Notes under the pieces: generated by a model
Databases searched by the model: none
What the model saw: only the letters and a program-made list of their open reading frames with translations
What the model was told of the DNA's origin: nothing
Shown: one piece after another, positions 37,303-50,200 of the stretch
Layout: every line of letters starts with the position of its first letter
Numbering within the stretch: position 1 is the first letter of the stretch
Translations under genes and position numbers: made by a program
DNA from: Erythroxylum novogranatense
Lineage: Eukaryota > Streptophyta > Magnoliopsida > Malpighiales > Erythroxylaceae
NCBI GenBank assembly: GCA_029891385.1
Contig: CM057231.1
Coordinates: forward strand, 68,464,990-68,528,989
Length of the DNA: 64,000 nucleotides
Reading direction: 5' to 3'

Positions 37303-38362
37303 TGCACGAGAAGGGGGGTTGAATTGTGTATTCCCCTTTTCTGAAAATCTTTCAAAAACGTTTGTTAGAAATAAAATACTTTTCAGAATTTTTGTTAGAT
37401 TCTAATTAATCAAAAATTTTGTTTACTAACTAAGTAATGATAAAACTTGAATCTAAAAGAGATATAGAGTGAGAGTAGTTGACACAGCGATTTATCCTGG
37501 TTCACCCCAAACCATAGGCTACGTCCAGTCCTCAAAGTTATTTCTGAGATTTCCACTATCTCTTCAACTTTTACAAGTATTCTTTGCGAGCCTCTTCAGG
37601 TCTCTACAACCAGTATTCTTTCACGCTTAGCATCTGCAGGCTATCTGTACCACTTTCTCACAGATAAGTGTTTGAACATTTGTTACAGTAAAATAGCTCT
37701 CAGTTAAATTGAACAGAATGCTTTTATGATCACGTAGATGTTAATCTGCTAAATTTTCAATTATTCAGCTTTTCAACTTTTTTGCTAACTTTTGAATCTT
37801 CGACTTCGACTTGCATTTATAGCCTTCGTCTCCAACTGCTTCTTGATTCTTGTTTCTTGAATCTTGTTTCTTTAACAGAAACGGTTAATCAGTTGAGTTC
37901 TGTAACTAACCCGAACTGACTCTTACGTCTGATTCTCTATTCGCGTCTTTGTCTGTTTTTACTACTGTGTCTCCGTCTGTATTTTTCTTTTTGTCGGTGT
38001 CTTTAATGTGCGTCTGCGTCTGCTTTATTGTACGTCTGCGCTGCTTTGTCTGTGTTGCTTCTTCTGTGTTACTTCATCTGTGTTTATTTTGTATCTGCGT
38101 CTGTTTATTTCTTCTGCATTCTTCGTTTACGTCTTATTGTGCGTCTGTGTCTGTATTTGTGTTTCTTCGTCTGTATTACTTCGTCTGCTTTGCTTCTTCT
38201 ATATTGCTTGCGTCTGTTCTTTCAATTTGCGTCTGTGTCTGCGTCTTCATCTTATTTCTATTTGTCTACGTCTTTGTTGCTTCGTCTGCTTTTGTTTTTC
38301 CTTTACTTTGCTTTTTGTTATACATCAAAATTAAATCTAAGTAAAGTCATTTTGACTTAACA
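37303..38362 (-). repeat. Solo LTR, SIRE/copia-like family
   Basis: On the minus strand it begins TGTTAAGTCAAAATGAC and ends CCCCCTTCTCGTGCA. It aligns with the LTR at 60842-61788, sharing ccccaaacc..gg.tacgtccagtcctca, caactttacaagtattctt and the terminal agaaggggggttga block. No internal retrotransposon sequence flanks it, so it looks like a solo LTR inserted in the host element. The adjacent bases (tagag on the left, tttag on the right) do not make a clean target duplication, so a truncated fragment is also possible. Confidence 0.7.
37925..38300. repeat. TCTGCGTCTG-type minisatellite inside the solo LTR
   Basis: Degenerate short repeats based on tctgtgtctg/tctgcgtctg alternate with cttcgtctg and attgcttc runs. 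All three plus-strand frames stay open here (37949-38360) only because the repeat lacks stop triplets. The conceptual products are runs of Val, Cys, Leu and Phe and are not credited as proteins. The related LTR at 61470-61660 has a different, longer unit at the same place. Confidence 0.85.
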
Positions 38363-39697
38363 TTTAGAAGAGTAGTATCTAGTCGTAGATAAAGCCAGTG
38401 AGATTTTTAGCCTTTGTTAACTGACATATCTATAACAGTCTCATTATCTTTTGTTTATGTGTGACCGTTATGACATGTACATCTTAACTTTGCTTTGATT
38501 TTATATTCAAGAACACATTTTTATCACATGCATTAACAAGAAAATGAGATAGGCATTCTTTGTTTTTACAATCTACATTAGCCAAATAGTCTACCTGTTG
38601 ATAGGATTTTTCATTTTGATAAGCTCTCTAAAGCTTTATTAGCCTTTCTTTTTGTGCTAAACACATCACATGCTTTTAACCTAACTAAATGTCATACCTA
38701 AGCCTTAAAGCTAGTGGAGTGTTTGTTAATTGTTAATGATTGTGGATGCACAAAAGTATAAGTGTGGGGATATGATATATGTGAAATGTTATAATTGTTG
38801 GAATATCATTTTATGTGATATATACATAATTGTTATAACTATTGAAATATCATTTTATCTCTTATCAATGAATTTCAAATGTTGATATAACTTCTTTCAA
38901 TTTTTATCAAAAGAAAAAAAGAAAGAAAGAAAAGTGAAAAGTAAGAGAAAAGAAAAGAAAAGAAAGAAAATATGTCTAAATAAAAGTATCATGGAGGAAA
39001 TGCAATTGTTTTGAAAAGTTATTCATGAGTAGTTTCTCCTCCTAAAGTTGTATGGAATGGGTGACTTGATTATTATGCATATGAGGTAGAAGTTTTGAAG
39101 GATCACTACCTATAGTTTCAATGTATTGTTATCATTGATTTTTATGGTGATCTCTTCTAATTGGTTATATGTCATAGTTACTGCATTCATCATAGCTAAT
39201 GGCACCCAGTTTTGAGTGAATGTTGGTTTTTGCCCTTAATGATACATTGAGTGTTTTTCTTACTTTTGCTTTCATGGATTTTATACTACATTACCAAAAT
39301 ACATCGAATCTTAACCTTTGCCCATATTACAATCTTAAAAAGTCCTTTGATTCATGATTATACATGTGAATCTTAATGGTGGATAAATTAAATGATATGT
39401 AAAATTGTGGAATGTCTTGTTCATTAATGGTGTTTGAGTGTATCCATAAATTTATCATATTTACACATATTTTGTCAAAATCTACCCTAGATTGCTTAGT
39501 TTTTAAAAAGAATGACTGTTGGTTGTTTATGAGTAAAGGAATTGAATGTTGAGTTCTTGTTGTGATTTTGAAAGTTATTCCTCCTTTCTTATGACTATCT
39601 ATTCTTAAGAAATATAGAAAATGAGTAAGTGTTTTAGTTTGTGATTTTAACTTTGTTGTTTGCCCAAAGACAATCAAAAGTTAAGTGTGGGGGAACT
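38363..39697 (+). other. 3' internal region and purine tract of the host element
   Basis: Non-coding. The stretch at 38990-39200 matches the minus strand of 1-480 (shared tcctcctaaa and atgaggtag blocks). A purine-rich run (38910-38965) precedes it, and the tract aagtgtgggggaact directly abuts the 3' LTR. A minus-strand open frame at 39677-39327 has no recognisable domain and runs against the element. Confidence 0.65.
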
Positions 39698-40372
39698 TGA
39701 TATATGTCTAATTGATTATACATTTACTCCATAAAAGTTAGTAATTAATGCTATGAAATGTTTAAGAAACTCATTTTAGTTTATATGTGGTTTTAGGTAC
39801 AATTTGGAAGTTCCAGAGCTAAAGTGAGTTAAGTACATTCTTTAAGTCATCATCTTGATGTTTAAACTCAATTGTCTTTGTGGAATAAGGAGGAGATGGA
39901 TTAGGGTGAATATGGCACAAGAAAATGCAAGAAAATGAAGTTTTCAAGATTTCTTAGAAGATGCACGACTGTGTATTTACTTACACAGCCATGTATACAT
40001 TTTGGAAGATAATTTTTGACATACAAGATTGGATACATGACCATATATCCAACCATGTATCTTCACAAAATCTTCATTTTCTTAGGTTGCACAGTTAGAA
40101 GCACAATTGTGCACCCAACCGTGCATCTTCCCAAAACCCTAGTTTTCGTATAAAGCAATATATGAGCAGCTTAGAGGGGCATGAAACATTTTTGGAAGAA
40201 GAGGAGGGGCATAACTCTTTATCCACACCCCCTCCTCAATATCCTAAACATCAATTCTTTTCATTACAAAAGCTACACGAACACTCCCGATGGATATGAT
40301 ACCTACTCACTATTATTATAAATCTTAGCGTGTAAAGTTAGGTTTTATTTTTTGGTGCATTTGACATGCATC
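39698..40372 (+). repeat. 3' LTR of the host element
   Basis: Starts TGATATATGTC right after the purine tract and ends GACATGCATCA. It aligns with the split 5' LTR but lacks about 690 bp from its middle, the junction falling near 40235 between ccacaccccctcc and tcaatatcct. Its start is what proves that 13023-13029 is the displaced beginning of the 5' LTR. Confidence 0.83.
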
Positions 40373-42962
40373 AAGAATGAAGCGTTATTAGCTCATAATA
40401 ATCACCTATTAGAAACATCTTTCTAGTTAGAACTCATTTCCTACCTTGGTGGGATATGTCTGGTCTCCATTAGTAAAATACCGTTATAAAATCTTCAATT
40501 AGCTTTTCATCGTCCCCTAACCTTAAAAGAGGAATATGATATAGTAAGTTTTGGTGAAAATTAATAATAACATAAATTTAGGCACATATTACATGCCTTA
40601 TACCATCTATTATTACATCCATACTTATTTGTTTGCCAGTAGAGCTTGTTAAGGGGCTATCTATGTTAATCCATATAAGGACTTGTTTTGCTTTAATTTC
40701 TTAATATGAACATTTGGTTTTTATGTTTAAAGAAAGAGGGGATTGTTAAAGTGTCAATCACCATTTAAGATGATATTTTGAACACTTGATTCATATTTGA
40801 ATTTGAAAAGGAAGAGATTTTCTCATTTACCAAAATTGCCTTCAAACTTAACTTCTTTTAATGAAAGTGAGCCTAAGAGTTCATTAATGGAAAGGTTGAT
40901 GCTTATCTAAAAAGAATATAACCAAAATAGATTCCTTTTTAGGAGTTGTTTCTCTGAGGACCTCCAAAAGGTGGAGAAATAATAAAACTTCCCTGTGACA
41001 AAGTAGGAGGACAATAGTGAAGGTCCTCAGTAGGTATTTGGTTACCTAATCATGTCACCATAAGAGTTTTAGAGATGGTTAAGTCAAAAGGAGCAATACT
41101 AGGATAGGCTTATGTATGACCTACTCAGCTAAAAGAATTTTAAGGATGGTTTCTACTTTATAAAATAAGATTTTCTTGGTAAAGGGGAACTTGTGAGATT
41201 AATAGTGCTATAAAAGATTAAAGGATTTAGCTAGTTTGATTAGAGGGGAATAAGGGGTTAGACGTATTGCAAAAATAAGAATAATAATAATAATAAGGAG
41301 ATAGGGAGTTTTCGAAAGGTCATTCCTAAAAAAGGAAAAGGCGGTAAAGGCTAAAACATCAAAACCAAGAAAGGAGGTCTAAGAGTAGAGAAATGGGAGA
41401 AGGTTGAGGACTCAGCTATGACAAGAACTAGCTCCTAGTAGAAGCAAGAGCAATAGGGAGAAGGGACTAGTGGATAAATGGTAAAAGGAATAGGTGAAGA
41501 ACTAGAAGATCAACAAAGAGTGATGGAGCAAAAAGGTAGAAACAGTAACTAGTATAGAACCATAAAAGAGAGCAACAAGTTGAGAGGAAAGGGGAAAAGG
41601 TAATCTAAATCTATAGATTAAAAACTAGAGAGGTAGAGAAAGTGAAGAACTTCTCACACTATCCATCTTAATGAGAATATTGAATACTTGTTATAGCATA
41701 TTGGCATCATCTCAAATGTTACTAGAGCAACAACTAAACATTTATTCAAAATAGAAATTCAAATCTATGATTAATGATGATCATCATCACCATGTTCATC
41801 TGGAGGTCCTGCAAGGCTATTAACCTCCAGTTGTCAAATTCCAATAATATAATTAAAATTTTATGCTCTACTAAAAGCAAATATGCAATTTTCACTTTAA
41901 ATATGAAGCATTTATAGCTACCTGAGAAATAACATAGATATTTATCTAATTTCAAATCCATATGATGATATGATAAAAAGTGATAACATGCTTAAACTAA
42001 GTTGTTAATGATGCTCGATTCATATATGTTAGGTCGTAAGGTCCATTGACTTACAATTGTTGTTGAACATATTAAGACTTTGAAATGCTTTTGTTATTAA
42101 CTATCACAAGATTCGTTAAAAGATCCAAACATCCTAATCAAATCACTTTTTTATATAATAAAACATCAACAGTGAAGGAGATAAATAGGATCAACATCTA
42201 TTTACTTCCTAAAACTTTGAAAAAATTGAGTTATAATCATATTCTATAATTTTACTACATATAGTTATCTTAACATGTTAACAATTGGATCATATTTAGT
42301 ATTGAATAGATCCCTAGTAGATACATATGGCAATTGGATCATATTTAGTATTGAATAGATTCCATATCGTGACTACTAGATACATAGGGCAATTACCTAA
42401 TATTCCTTTATTTGAAAGCCTTTCTCTTGGAAATCCCAACTCACGAGCTTTATTCTCTACCACCAAGTTTTAGGTTCCTTACTGTTGCGGGCGCTAGGGT
42501 GGGCGATTCCACCTTTTGAGTGCAAAGGTTCCTCCCTGTTGCTTGTCCCCACAATCGATCATATAAGTGATAGATACGCAATTGTGTTTTCTACAAACAT
42601 TAATTAAACTTTTTTAATCTTTTGTGATGCCGGATTTGCTTACATGCCTATTTGTTAATTCAACAATAATGTGAAGTTGCTTATAAATCTTGGTTATATC
42701 TTCATAAATAAACTTATAAACTAACATTAATTTTAACCTATTTTTAGAACATGGGATTTAAGTAACCGAATCCTATTCTAGACTATAAGACTTTAGGCTT
42801 GGCTTATACTGTTAAATGGTTGTGATTTTTTATTTTTTAAAAGCGAGAAATGAAAGCATTTCTAATCAATCACATTTTGGTAAATTCTTACCTTTTATTT
42901 AAAATAAAAAAACCCTAACCATAATAAAAGCAATCAATCCCTCGATAAAAAGTCCTTTTTAT
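40373..42962. other. Unassigned intergenic interval with small repeats
   Basis: No gene is recognised in 2.6 kb. It contains a short AAT microsatellite (about 41281-41295), a purine-rich stretch (about 41290-41660) and an imperfect 49-bp tandem duplication (units at 42282 and 42331, sharing caattggatcatatttagta). The minus-strand open frame at 41961-41746 shows no domain. Confidence 0.5.
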
Positions 42963-43347
42963 TAGGGGTGAGCATTTGGATAGTTCGGGCCGGATTTTCA
43001 CTGTTCGGGCCCGACCCGAATTACCCAAAAAAAATTTCTCTTACCCGGCCCGAACCCGAACTTTCAATTACCCGAACTTACCCTACCGATTTACGAATTA
43101 CTTATCTACCCTACCGATTTACCCGATTCTTCGGAATTATTCCGGCCTGATTTATCCGAATTATCCTAATTACCCTATTTCATAATTTTTTTAAACCTAA
43201 TTGTAATGTCAGTCACCAATTTTTTCGAGTTACCGTCCTACTGAAAATAATTTGGGTAATATTCAGTAAAATTACCCGAATTAGATAATTTCTTTACGAA
43301 TTAATTGGTAGGGCGAGTAATCGGTAAACTAATAATGCTCACCCCTA
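42963..43347. mobile_element. hAT-type MITE, 385 bp
   Basis: Terminal inverted repeats TAGGGGTGAGCATT (left) and AATGCTCACCCCTA (right) are perfect over 14 bases. Flanks ctttttat (42955-42962) and cttttata (43348-43355) form a near-perfect 8-bp target duplication with one T slip, the length made by hAT transposases. The interior is rich in short CCGAA/TTCGG repeats (ttcgggcccgacccgaa and similar) able to fold back. The open frames inside are by-products. It lies about 0.87 kb upstream of the PPR start codon. Confidence 0.88.
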
Positions 43348-44211
43348 CTTTTATATTGTTTCCAATAGATAAAGGTATGTTTAAATTATTTTGAATAACA
43401 AGAATATTTTCCAAAAATTATCCTCTAAAATTAATCTATTTTATGTGTTTGTAACATATTATCAAAATAGAATATTTATTTAATAATATAAAATTTAAAA
43501 TTTATTTATACAATACATTAGTAAATATGAATAAATATTATATCCACTAAAATAATTGTATTTTTTTGAGAAAATACCTATCATAGATGAAATTGAATAA
43601 TGGATACATAAGTAAATACAAATATTTTATATTTAAATTGATAAAAATAATAATTGTACATCACATGATATATCTTGTGCAAAAAATATTGGATAATTGC
43701 CTTATCTCGTTTTTTATAACAAGTCTTTATTTCTATCATCCCTTGCTCTAATGAAAAGTCTTCATTTAGAATCTTTTAAAAAGGTAAAGAGAAACTTTTA
43801 AATTTAAGAAATCTTTAAAAATTGTGGTTTTAAAATTTTTACAAATTTTCTCTAATTTTAATTTTATAAAAACTCGCTTTCTTATAATTCGATTAAAATC
43901 AAAGAAATAAATATAGTATGAATATCATTCAAACTTTACTAATATAATATCTCAATTTAACTGAATTAATTAAAATTAAATTAAATTAATAATTTAAAAT
44001 AATTATAATAAATAAATCAGATTTAATTAGTTTTATTCAATTTTGTAAAATTATCACGAAACATTAAATTTAAAGAGTGTAAATTTTTTAAAAATTAAAA
44101 TAAAAAATCGATATTTTTTAATATCATATCTTTTTAATGTTTGTTTCTTTTAAAAATAATCCTTGTCTCTCTCCTCTACTTGCTCAGTTTCCCTCTCTCT
44201 GGCCACAGAAA
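43348..44211 (+). promoter_or_regulatory. AT-rich upstream region of the PPR gene
   Basis: Very AT-rich sequence followed by a pyrimidine-rich run with many CTC repeats (about 44160-44205), typical of a plant 5' leader, ending ccacagaaaATGGC. An in-frame ATG at 44137 would add 25 residues, but the ATG at 44212 has the better context (A at -3, G at +4) and begins a Met-Ala plastid-type presequence. No specific TATA box is asserted. Confidence 0.5.
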
Positions 44212-47200
44212 ATGGCTACCGTCTACCAAGCCCCTTGTCTTGCCAACTTCAAAGCAACCAGAACCAAAATCCAGTGCAAGAAGATCAAGAACGATTCGGT
44301 CTTCGAAGAGAAGAAGTTGGTTTTCGTAGACTACGAAAAAGGCGATCACCATGTTAGCACCCATGTTAATGGTCTCAGAAAAGCCGACCTTACTAAACAA
44401 TATCGTCTTCGAGTTGAAGGAGACCGCTTCCAAAAGGACTGGACAGTCTCCGAGGTTGTCCGCAACATTCTTGAGCTCCAACCCTCCAATGATGTCCACG
44501 GTCTCTTGAATTGTTGGATTGGCCGTTTCGCTCGCAAAAATTTCCCTCTTCTTATCAAGGCAAACTTTTCGCTTTTTATTGAATGCTGCAAATGGGATAC
44601 AGAAGAAGAACGTCTATTAAGTTGATAGTGTTTTTGTTGGTTGTTTTAGGAGTTAACGCAAAGGGGTGCACTTGAACACAGTGTTCTGGTTTTCGAGTGG
44701 ATGAAGAACCAAAAGAATTATTGTGCTCGCAATGATATCTACAATATGATGATCAGGCTGCATGCTAGACATAACAGGAGTGATCAGGCACGCGGTCTGT
44801 TCTTCGAGATGCAAGAATGGAGGTATGTTTTTCTTCTTATCATGTTCTGCTCTGAAGCTGCTAGTTTTTCCGTCAATTTCTTTGATTGATCTACTACTTA
44901 TAAAGAGCTTCATTTATACTAGTATCTTTTAAGAAAGAAATATACTATTCTTACATTGAAATGGAACATTTTCATAATAGATTTTCAGTGGGCAGCTTTG
45001 CTTTAGCGTCTATTGTATAAGTTGCTGTTCATTTAGTGATATAGTAACTTTGAAGTGATTGTGTAAGGCAGGTAGCTAAGGGCATTCATAATTTTTCAGG
45101 GTAGGAGTATCATTCAAGTTTAATTCTGGGAGGAATATCATGTGACATTTTATTTCTGCTTTGAGCAGCTATGTTCCTCTAATTATCATTGCTTCGATTG
45201 ATATGATCTGGAATTTTTTCTTCTTTGTTTATATATGTCTTTGTTGCTTTTGGGCTGAGTTGGGGTCCTATTTCTATTGTGATTGGGATCTTGATATTTT
45301 TGAGGTATCATCAGAAAAACTTGACATTTTGCCTAGAATGTTATCATAATTCTATGTCAGTTCTTTTGCTTGTCAGGTGCAAACCTGATGCTGAAACATA
45401 CAATGCTCTTATCAATGCGCACGGTCGTGCAGGTCAATGGCGTTGGGCAATGAATATAATGGAAGACATGCTGCGTGAAGCTGTCTGTATATTTCTCATG
45501 TTTTAAAATCTTTTAGATGCTCTTATCAATTTAATTAGGTCCGGCTTGATACATTTAAACATAATTGTAGGAAAGCTTTTGCAAAAATTTTAAACCACAG
45601 TTTCTTAGTTGTGAGATGCCTTATTATCCGTGTAAATATGATTGAAAATTTTTGCCTTTGGCATGCAGAATAGTATTATTTTTCTAGAACAGGTACTAAC
45701 AACTGTTTTGGTCAGGTTGATCTATGCTGAACCTCTGGTTTGTTACTGCTAATCTCTAATAACATTTTGATTTTTCTCATCCTCTTTTGGTGGCAACTTA
45801 GCATTTTTATTTCTTTTCTTTGTGGACATGTGTTAAAGCTCCCAAGGGATTTGCTATAATGTCTATATATGTCTCTAATATTCATTGTGAATATTATATT
45901 GGCAGATTCCTCCTAGTCGGTCCACATACAATAACCTGATAAATGCTTGTGGATCTAGTGGACACTGGAAAGCGGCTCTGAAAGTTTGCAAGAAAATGTC
46001 CGAAAATGGGGTTGGGCCAGATCTTGTGACTCACAATATTGTTTTGTCTGCATTTAAGACCGGAGCTCAGTTTTCAAAAGCTTTGTCTTATTTTGAGTTA
46101 ATGAAAGGAACAAATATTCGTCCTGACACGACAACCCTTAACATTGTGATATATTGCTTGGTGAAACTTGGCCACTATGAGAAAGCCATGACAATATTCA
46201 ATTCCATGAGAGATAAGAAATCAGAGTGCCACCCCGATATTGTAACATTTACTAGCATCATCAACTTGTACTCTGTGTGCGGGCAGATCGAAAACTGCAA
46301 AGCTGTTTTCAGTACCATGATTGCAGAAGGTATGAAGCCTAATATTGTTGCATACAATGCGCTGATGGGAGCATTTGCTTCTCATGGAATGAGTGAAGAG
46401 GCATTGACAGTTTTTAATGAAATGAAATCCAGTGGGTTTCACCCAGATGTTGTATCATATACATCTTTGCTCAATTCTTATGGAAGATCAAAACAACCTC
46501 AAAAGGCAAGGCAAGTATTTGAGATGATGAAGAGAGACAAGTGGAAACCAAATCTTGTTAGCTACAATGCACTGATTGATGCATATGGATCTAGTGGTTT
46601 ACTTGCTGAAGCTGTGGAAGTCTTGCGTGAAATGGAGAAAGATAGTATTCAACCAAACATTGTCTCCATAAGTAGTCTTTTGGCTTCCTGTGGTCGTTGT
46701 GGTCAAAAGGTGAATATTGATGCTGTACTTTCAGCAGCTGAAATGCGAGGTATCCGACTGAACACCATTGCATATAATGCAGCCATTGGAAGCTATATGA
46801 ATATTGGTGAATATGAAAAAGCTACAGGCTTGTACAAAACTATGAAGAAAACAAAAGTGAGGCCTGATTCCATTACTTACACGGTATTGATAAGTGGTTG
46901 CTGCAAGATGTCAAAATTTGTTGATGCAGTTGAGTTTTATGCTGAAATGATGGATATGAAGGTTGTTGTGACAAAGGAGGTATACTCATCTGTGATTTGT
47001 TCTTACAGCAACCAGGCAAGTTTCTGGGGAAGAAATGTTTAGTTAATATACTTATATCTCAGTCTATTGGTCTAATTATAACTTGTAAGTTTTCTGCCTT
47101 TATTTATTAGGGAAAAGTTACGGAAGCAGAAGCCATGTTCAACAAGATGAAGGTGGCTGGTTGTCATCCTGATGTGATTACCTATACAACAATGCTACAT

Positions 47201-50200
47201 GCCTATAATAATGCTGGTAAATTTTGGCGTATAGACACTGGTATGATTATTTGATATAATTGACAATGCTCTTAGAAATTGAAACATCTTCTTTTGTGTG
47301 ATTCAAGGGTACTGGGAGAAATCCTGTGAGTTATTTCAGGAAATGGTGTCACATGATATCCTTTTCGATACTGTTGCATGTTCTGCTTTGATGAGAGCAT
47401 TCAATAAAGGAGGTCAATCGTCCAAGGTTCTTATTCTGGCGGAGCTCATGAGAGAGAGAAACATTCCTGTCCATGATGCTGTTTTCTTTGAAATGACATC
47501 AGCTTGTAGCTTGTAAGCAACTACTCTGTTTTCTACCTCTCTTTCTCCTTTTCTTCTTCAATATATCTGGTTAAAAACTGGGCAAGTTAGGCTGCATTAG
47601 TATATCTTCTACCCAATTGCTTGTCATAATACTTCCGAAGAATAGGACTCTTATACTGGGTAGAGGATTATGGCTAATTACTAGGGATAGCAATGGCCTG
47701 GCCCAGCCTGGCCAAAAACTATCCAACCAATTATAGCAGAAAAATTGCATTTAGATCAATCAAAAACTATCCAACCAATTATGTGCAAAGGCAAACACTA
47801 AAGTAAAAAGATACATGCCCAGTCCCGATTATTGAATGTTAAATATGGTCTTGCAATTGTTTTTACTTGTGCATGTGTACCTTCTATGCCTTCAAAACGT
47901 CGAAGACAAATTCCTTTCACCCTTTGCCAGTGTGTTAGCTTTGTGTATAACAAAGTGATAGAAAAAATGAAGCTATGGCAATAAGCTATGTTAAAAATTT
48001 CAGTGATGAAAAATAGCAATTCATGATTTTCAATGTACCAAACAAATTAGCAGTTGAGATATCCTTGTTTGAGACTGTAAATTAGTAAAGTATGATGAGC
48101 CCTGTCCTTGAATTTTATGTCATGGTTTACTTTTGGCATGAATGAGCAATTTGTATCTTCAACTCTCCATTGGATGAGATGCAGATGCTGGGGAACTCTT
48201 ACCATGTCAAGTGGCATTGCTACTTTGGAATGAAAGACTTTATGGTAAATATTTGAATCAGTTGTCCAAATTAAAGGTACATAGGTGAAAGAGGAATGAC
48301 ATCTTATTTTAGTTACTAATGTAGTGGAATTTCACTTGAGACATAGCTTTCTGGAGTTAATGTCAGGCATGCGAGGCTTGTGTAGTTCTGAGATTTACTT
48401 GTGATCATTAAGAAAACGTAAATTTTCTCTTTCTATTTTGGTGTTGTGGTTTCTAAAACTTGAATCTTCATGGTTTGCCATTAATTAACACATTTAGTTT
48501 GGCATTATTGTTCTTACTCGCTCTAGTGACTTGCATGTTAACTTTGGTTGAAGGTTGAGAGATTGGAAGACAATACTTGACTTAATCAAATTGATGGAGC
48601 CTTCATTATCTGTAGTTTCAATTGGGCTTGTGAATCAGATACTACATGTACTTGGAAAAAGTGGAAGGGCTGAGTCAATGTTGAAGGTATCTGATTGTGT
48701 TCAGATGTTTGAGTACTTAAGCTGAGGAGACAAAAATGAACCTGTATTCTGTCTTCTTTTTTCCTTTCCTCCTTTAAGATAAACTTTACCTAGCAAGCAC
48801 AAGTCTTGTAGTCATTGGTATCAGTTACTTATTATAACAAGAAAATTTTGTTTTGGTGCTTCTAATGAACCTTTTTTTATGAAGTGCAGTTATTTTTCAA
48901 AATTATGGCTTCAGGAGCTGAAATCAACTTTAGCACTTATTCAATCTTATTGAAGAATCTTTTGGCTGCTGGGAATTGGAGAAAATATGTTGAGGTATTT
49001 CTTCGTCAATTCATTAAAATTTAAGTTTCCTTTGAAGTGATTTGTAGTTCATAGCATGCAGTTGATGAATTGCTTAGTTTCTGAACTGATTTGTTGGTTA
49101 AATACTAAACTTGCTTCGTTGGCCTCTCTTGGAAGCAGTGTTACATGACTGGAATATTTGAAGCAGATCATGTAACTTTCAACATTCTTCTATTTTTGGC
49201 TCAAACTATGATAACAACCACCCTCTTCCCAGCCCATACCAACTAAGCCCATCATAGCCCATCAAAACATACTCGTAGGAGCAAGCTAGAAAGGAGGGGG
49301 AATGATTATCTTGTAGGCAAGTTTGTTAGAAGTTTGTTATGGAGAGAGAATGAGGGAGGGGAGTATAAAGCTGTCTAGTGAGAATAGAGGGCAACAAGAA
49401 TTTTACTATCATCATTGTTAGGAAAAGTGGCCTGGTTTGTCCAGGAGGGGGAGCTTGCTCCAGTAGTTATTTTCTATATTTCTATCAATATACTAAAAGC
49501 TATACAATCTCTATCGAGTTACCTATCAATTGGTGCTTTCATTGAGAGTTCACGGAGGATAGAGATTGTATGCAAACCCGTATGGAGGCTAGAATATCCG
49601 CTTTAGAAGCGTCTCTTAGGAGGCAAGAATCTTCGTTCTTAGCACAGGAAGCAATGGTGAAATCGCATGACGCCACGTTGAAGGATCTCAGGATGCAGCT
49701 GGGCACGTTGATGGCTAGCGTCGAGACTTTAGCGAAATCTCAAGGGCAACTTCAGTCGGAGTTGAGAGAAGGGTTTCAAACTCTCAAGGCTAAGAACGCA
49801 GAAAAACAGAGCATGGGAGAGGGAGAAGAGGGGTCACCGGCGCTGACCCATATCGCTTCTTCTTCGGGAGGAGAACACCCAGCCCATAGGGTAGAGCCGA
49901 ATCGACCCCAGCGCCGCCCTCCTTCTGCGGTTGCAAAGCGCGCATGGGAGGAATATCGCAACGCGGCCCGGAGAGTTGATCTCCCTTCATTCCACGGCGG
50001 AGACTCGTTCTGCTGAGTTGTGGTTGCCGATGGTGCAAATATGCATGGAGGGGACGACGTTGTATTGGTTTAAATCAGTTCGTGAGCTAGAGCCATGCAT
50101 GACGTGGGGGCACTTCAAACACTCCTTGTTTGATCGGTATGGGGAAAAGGATGAGGGACATCCGATTGAGCAGCTGAAGTCGATGGTTCAACGAGGATCG

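Larger units (their letters stand above)
13023..40372 (+). mobile_element. Athila-like gag-only LTR retrotransposon, host of the nested cluster
   Basis: The 5' LTR is split. Its first seven bases, TGATATA, are at 13023-13029 and the rest is at 34611-35961. A 21.6 kb element and its atata duplication lie between. The reconstituted start TGATATA/TGCCTAATTG matches the 3' LTR start at 39698 (TGATATATGTCTAATTG). A tRNA-Asp-like primer site follows at 35969-35986, and a purine tract (aagtgtgggggaact, 39683-39697) precedes the 3' LTR. The internal region (35962-39697) holds only gag fragments plus a solo LTR of another family at 37303-38362. It is the same family as copy A. No target duplication was recognised. 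Confidence 0.83.

Noticed and set aside
37949..38360. Three overlapping long open frames (108-131 codons), apparently membrane-like Val/Cys/Leu/Phe-rich proteins
   Set aside because: All three frames are open because the TCTGCGTCTG repeat has no stop triplets. There is no domain and the sequence lies in a solo LTR.
44137..44211. Alternative PPR start at 44137
   Set aside because: It lies in the AT-rich and pyrimidine-rich leader and would add a hydrophobic extension. The ATG at 44212 has better context and begins a plastid-type presequence.
44176..44591. Antisense frames of 81-107 codons over PPR exon 1
   Set aside because: They are shadows of the real coding exon. The sense strand has correct splice junctions and full-length family similarity.
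47670..47840. Possible hAT MITE in PPR intron 6 (ctagggatagcaatggcctggccc)
   Set aside because: Only one end resembles a MITE terminus. No matching inverted end or target duplication was found.
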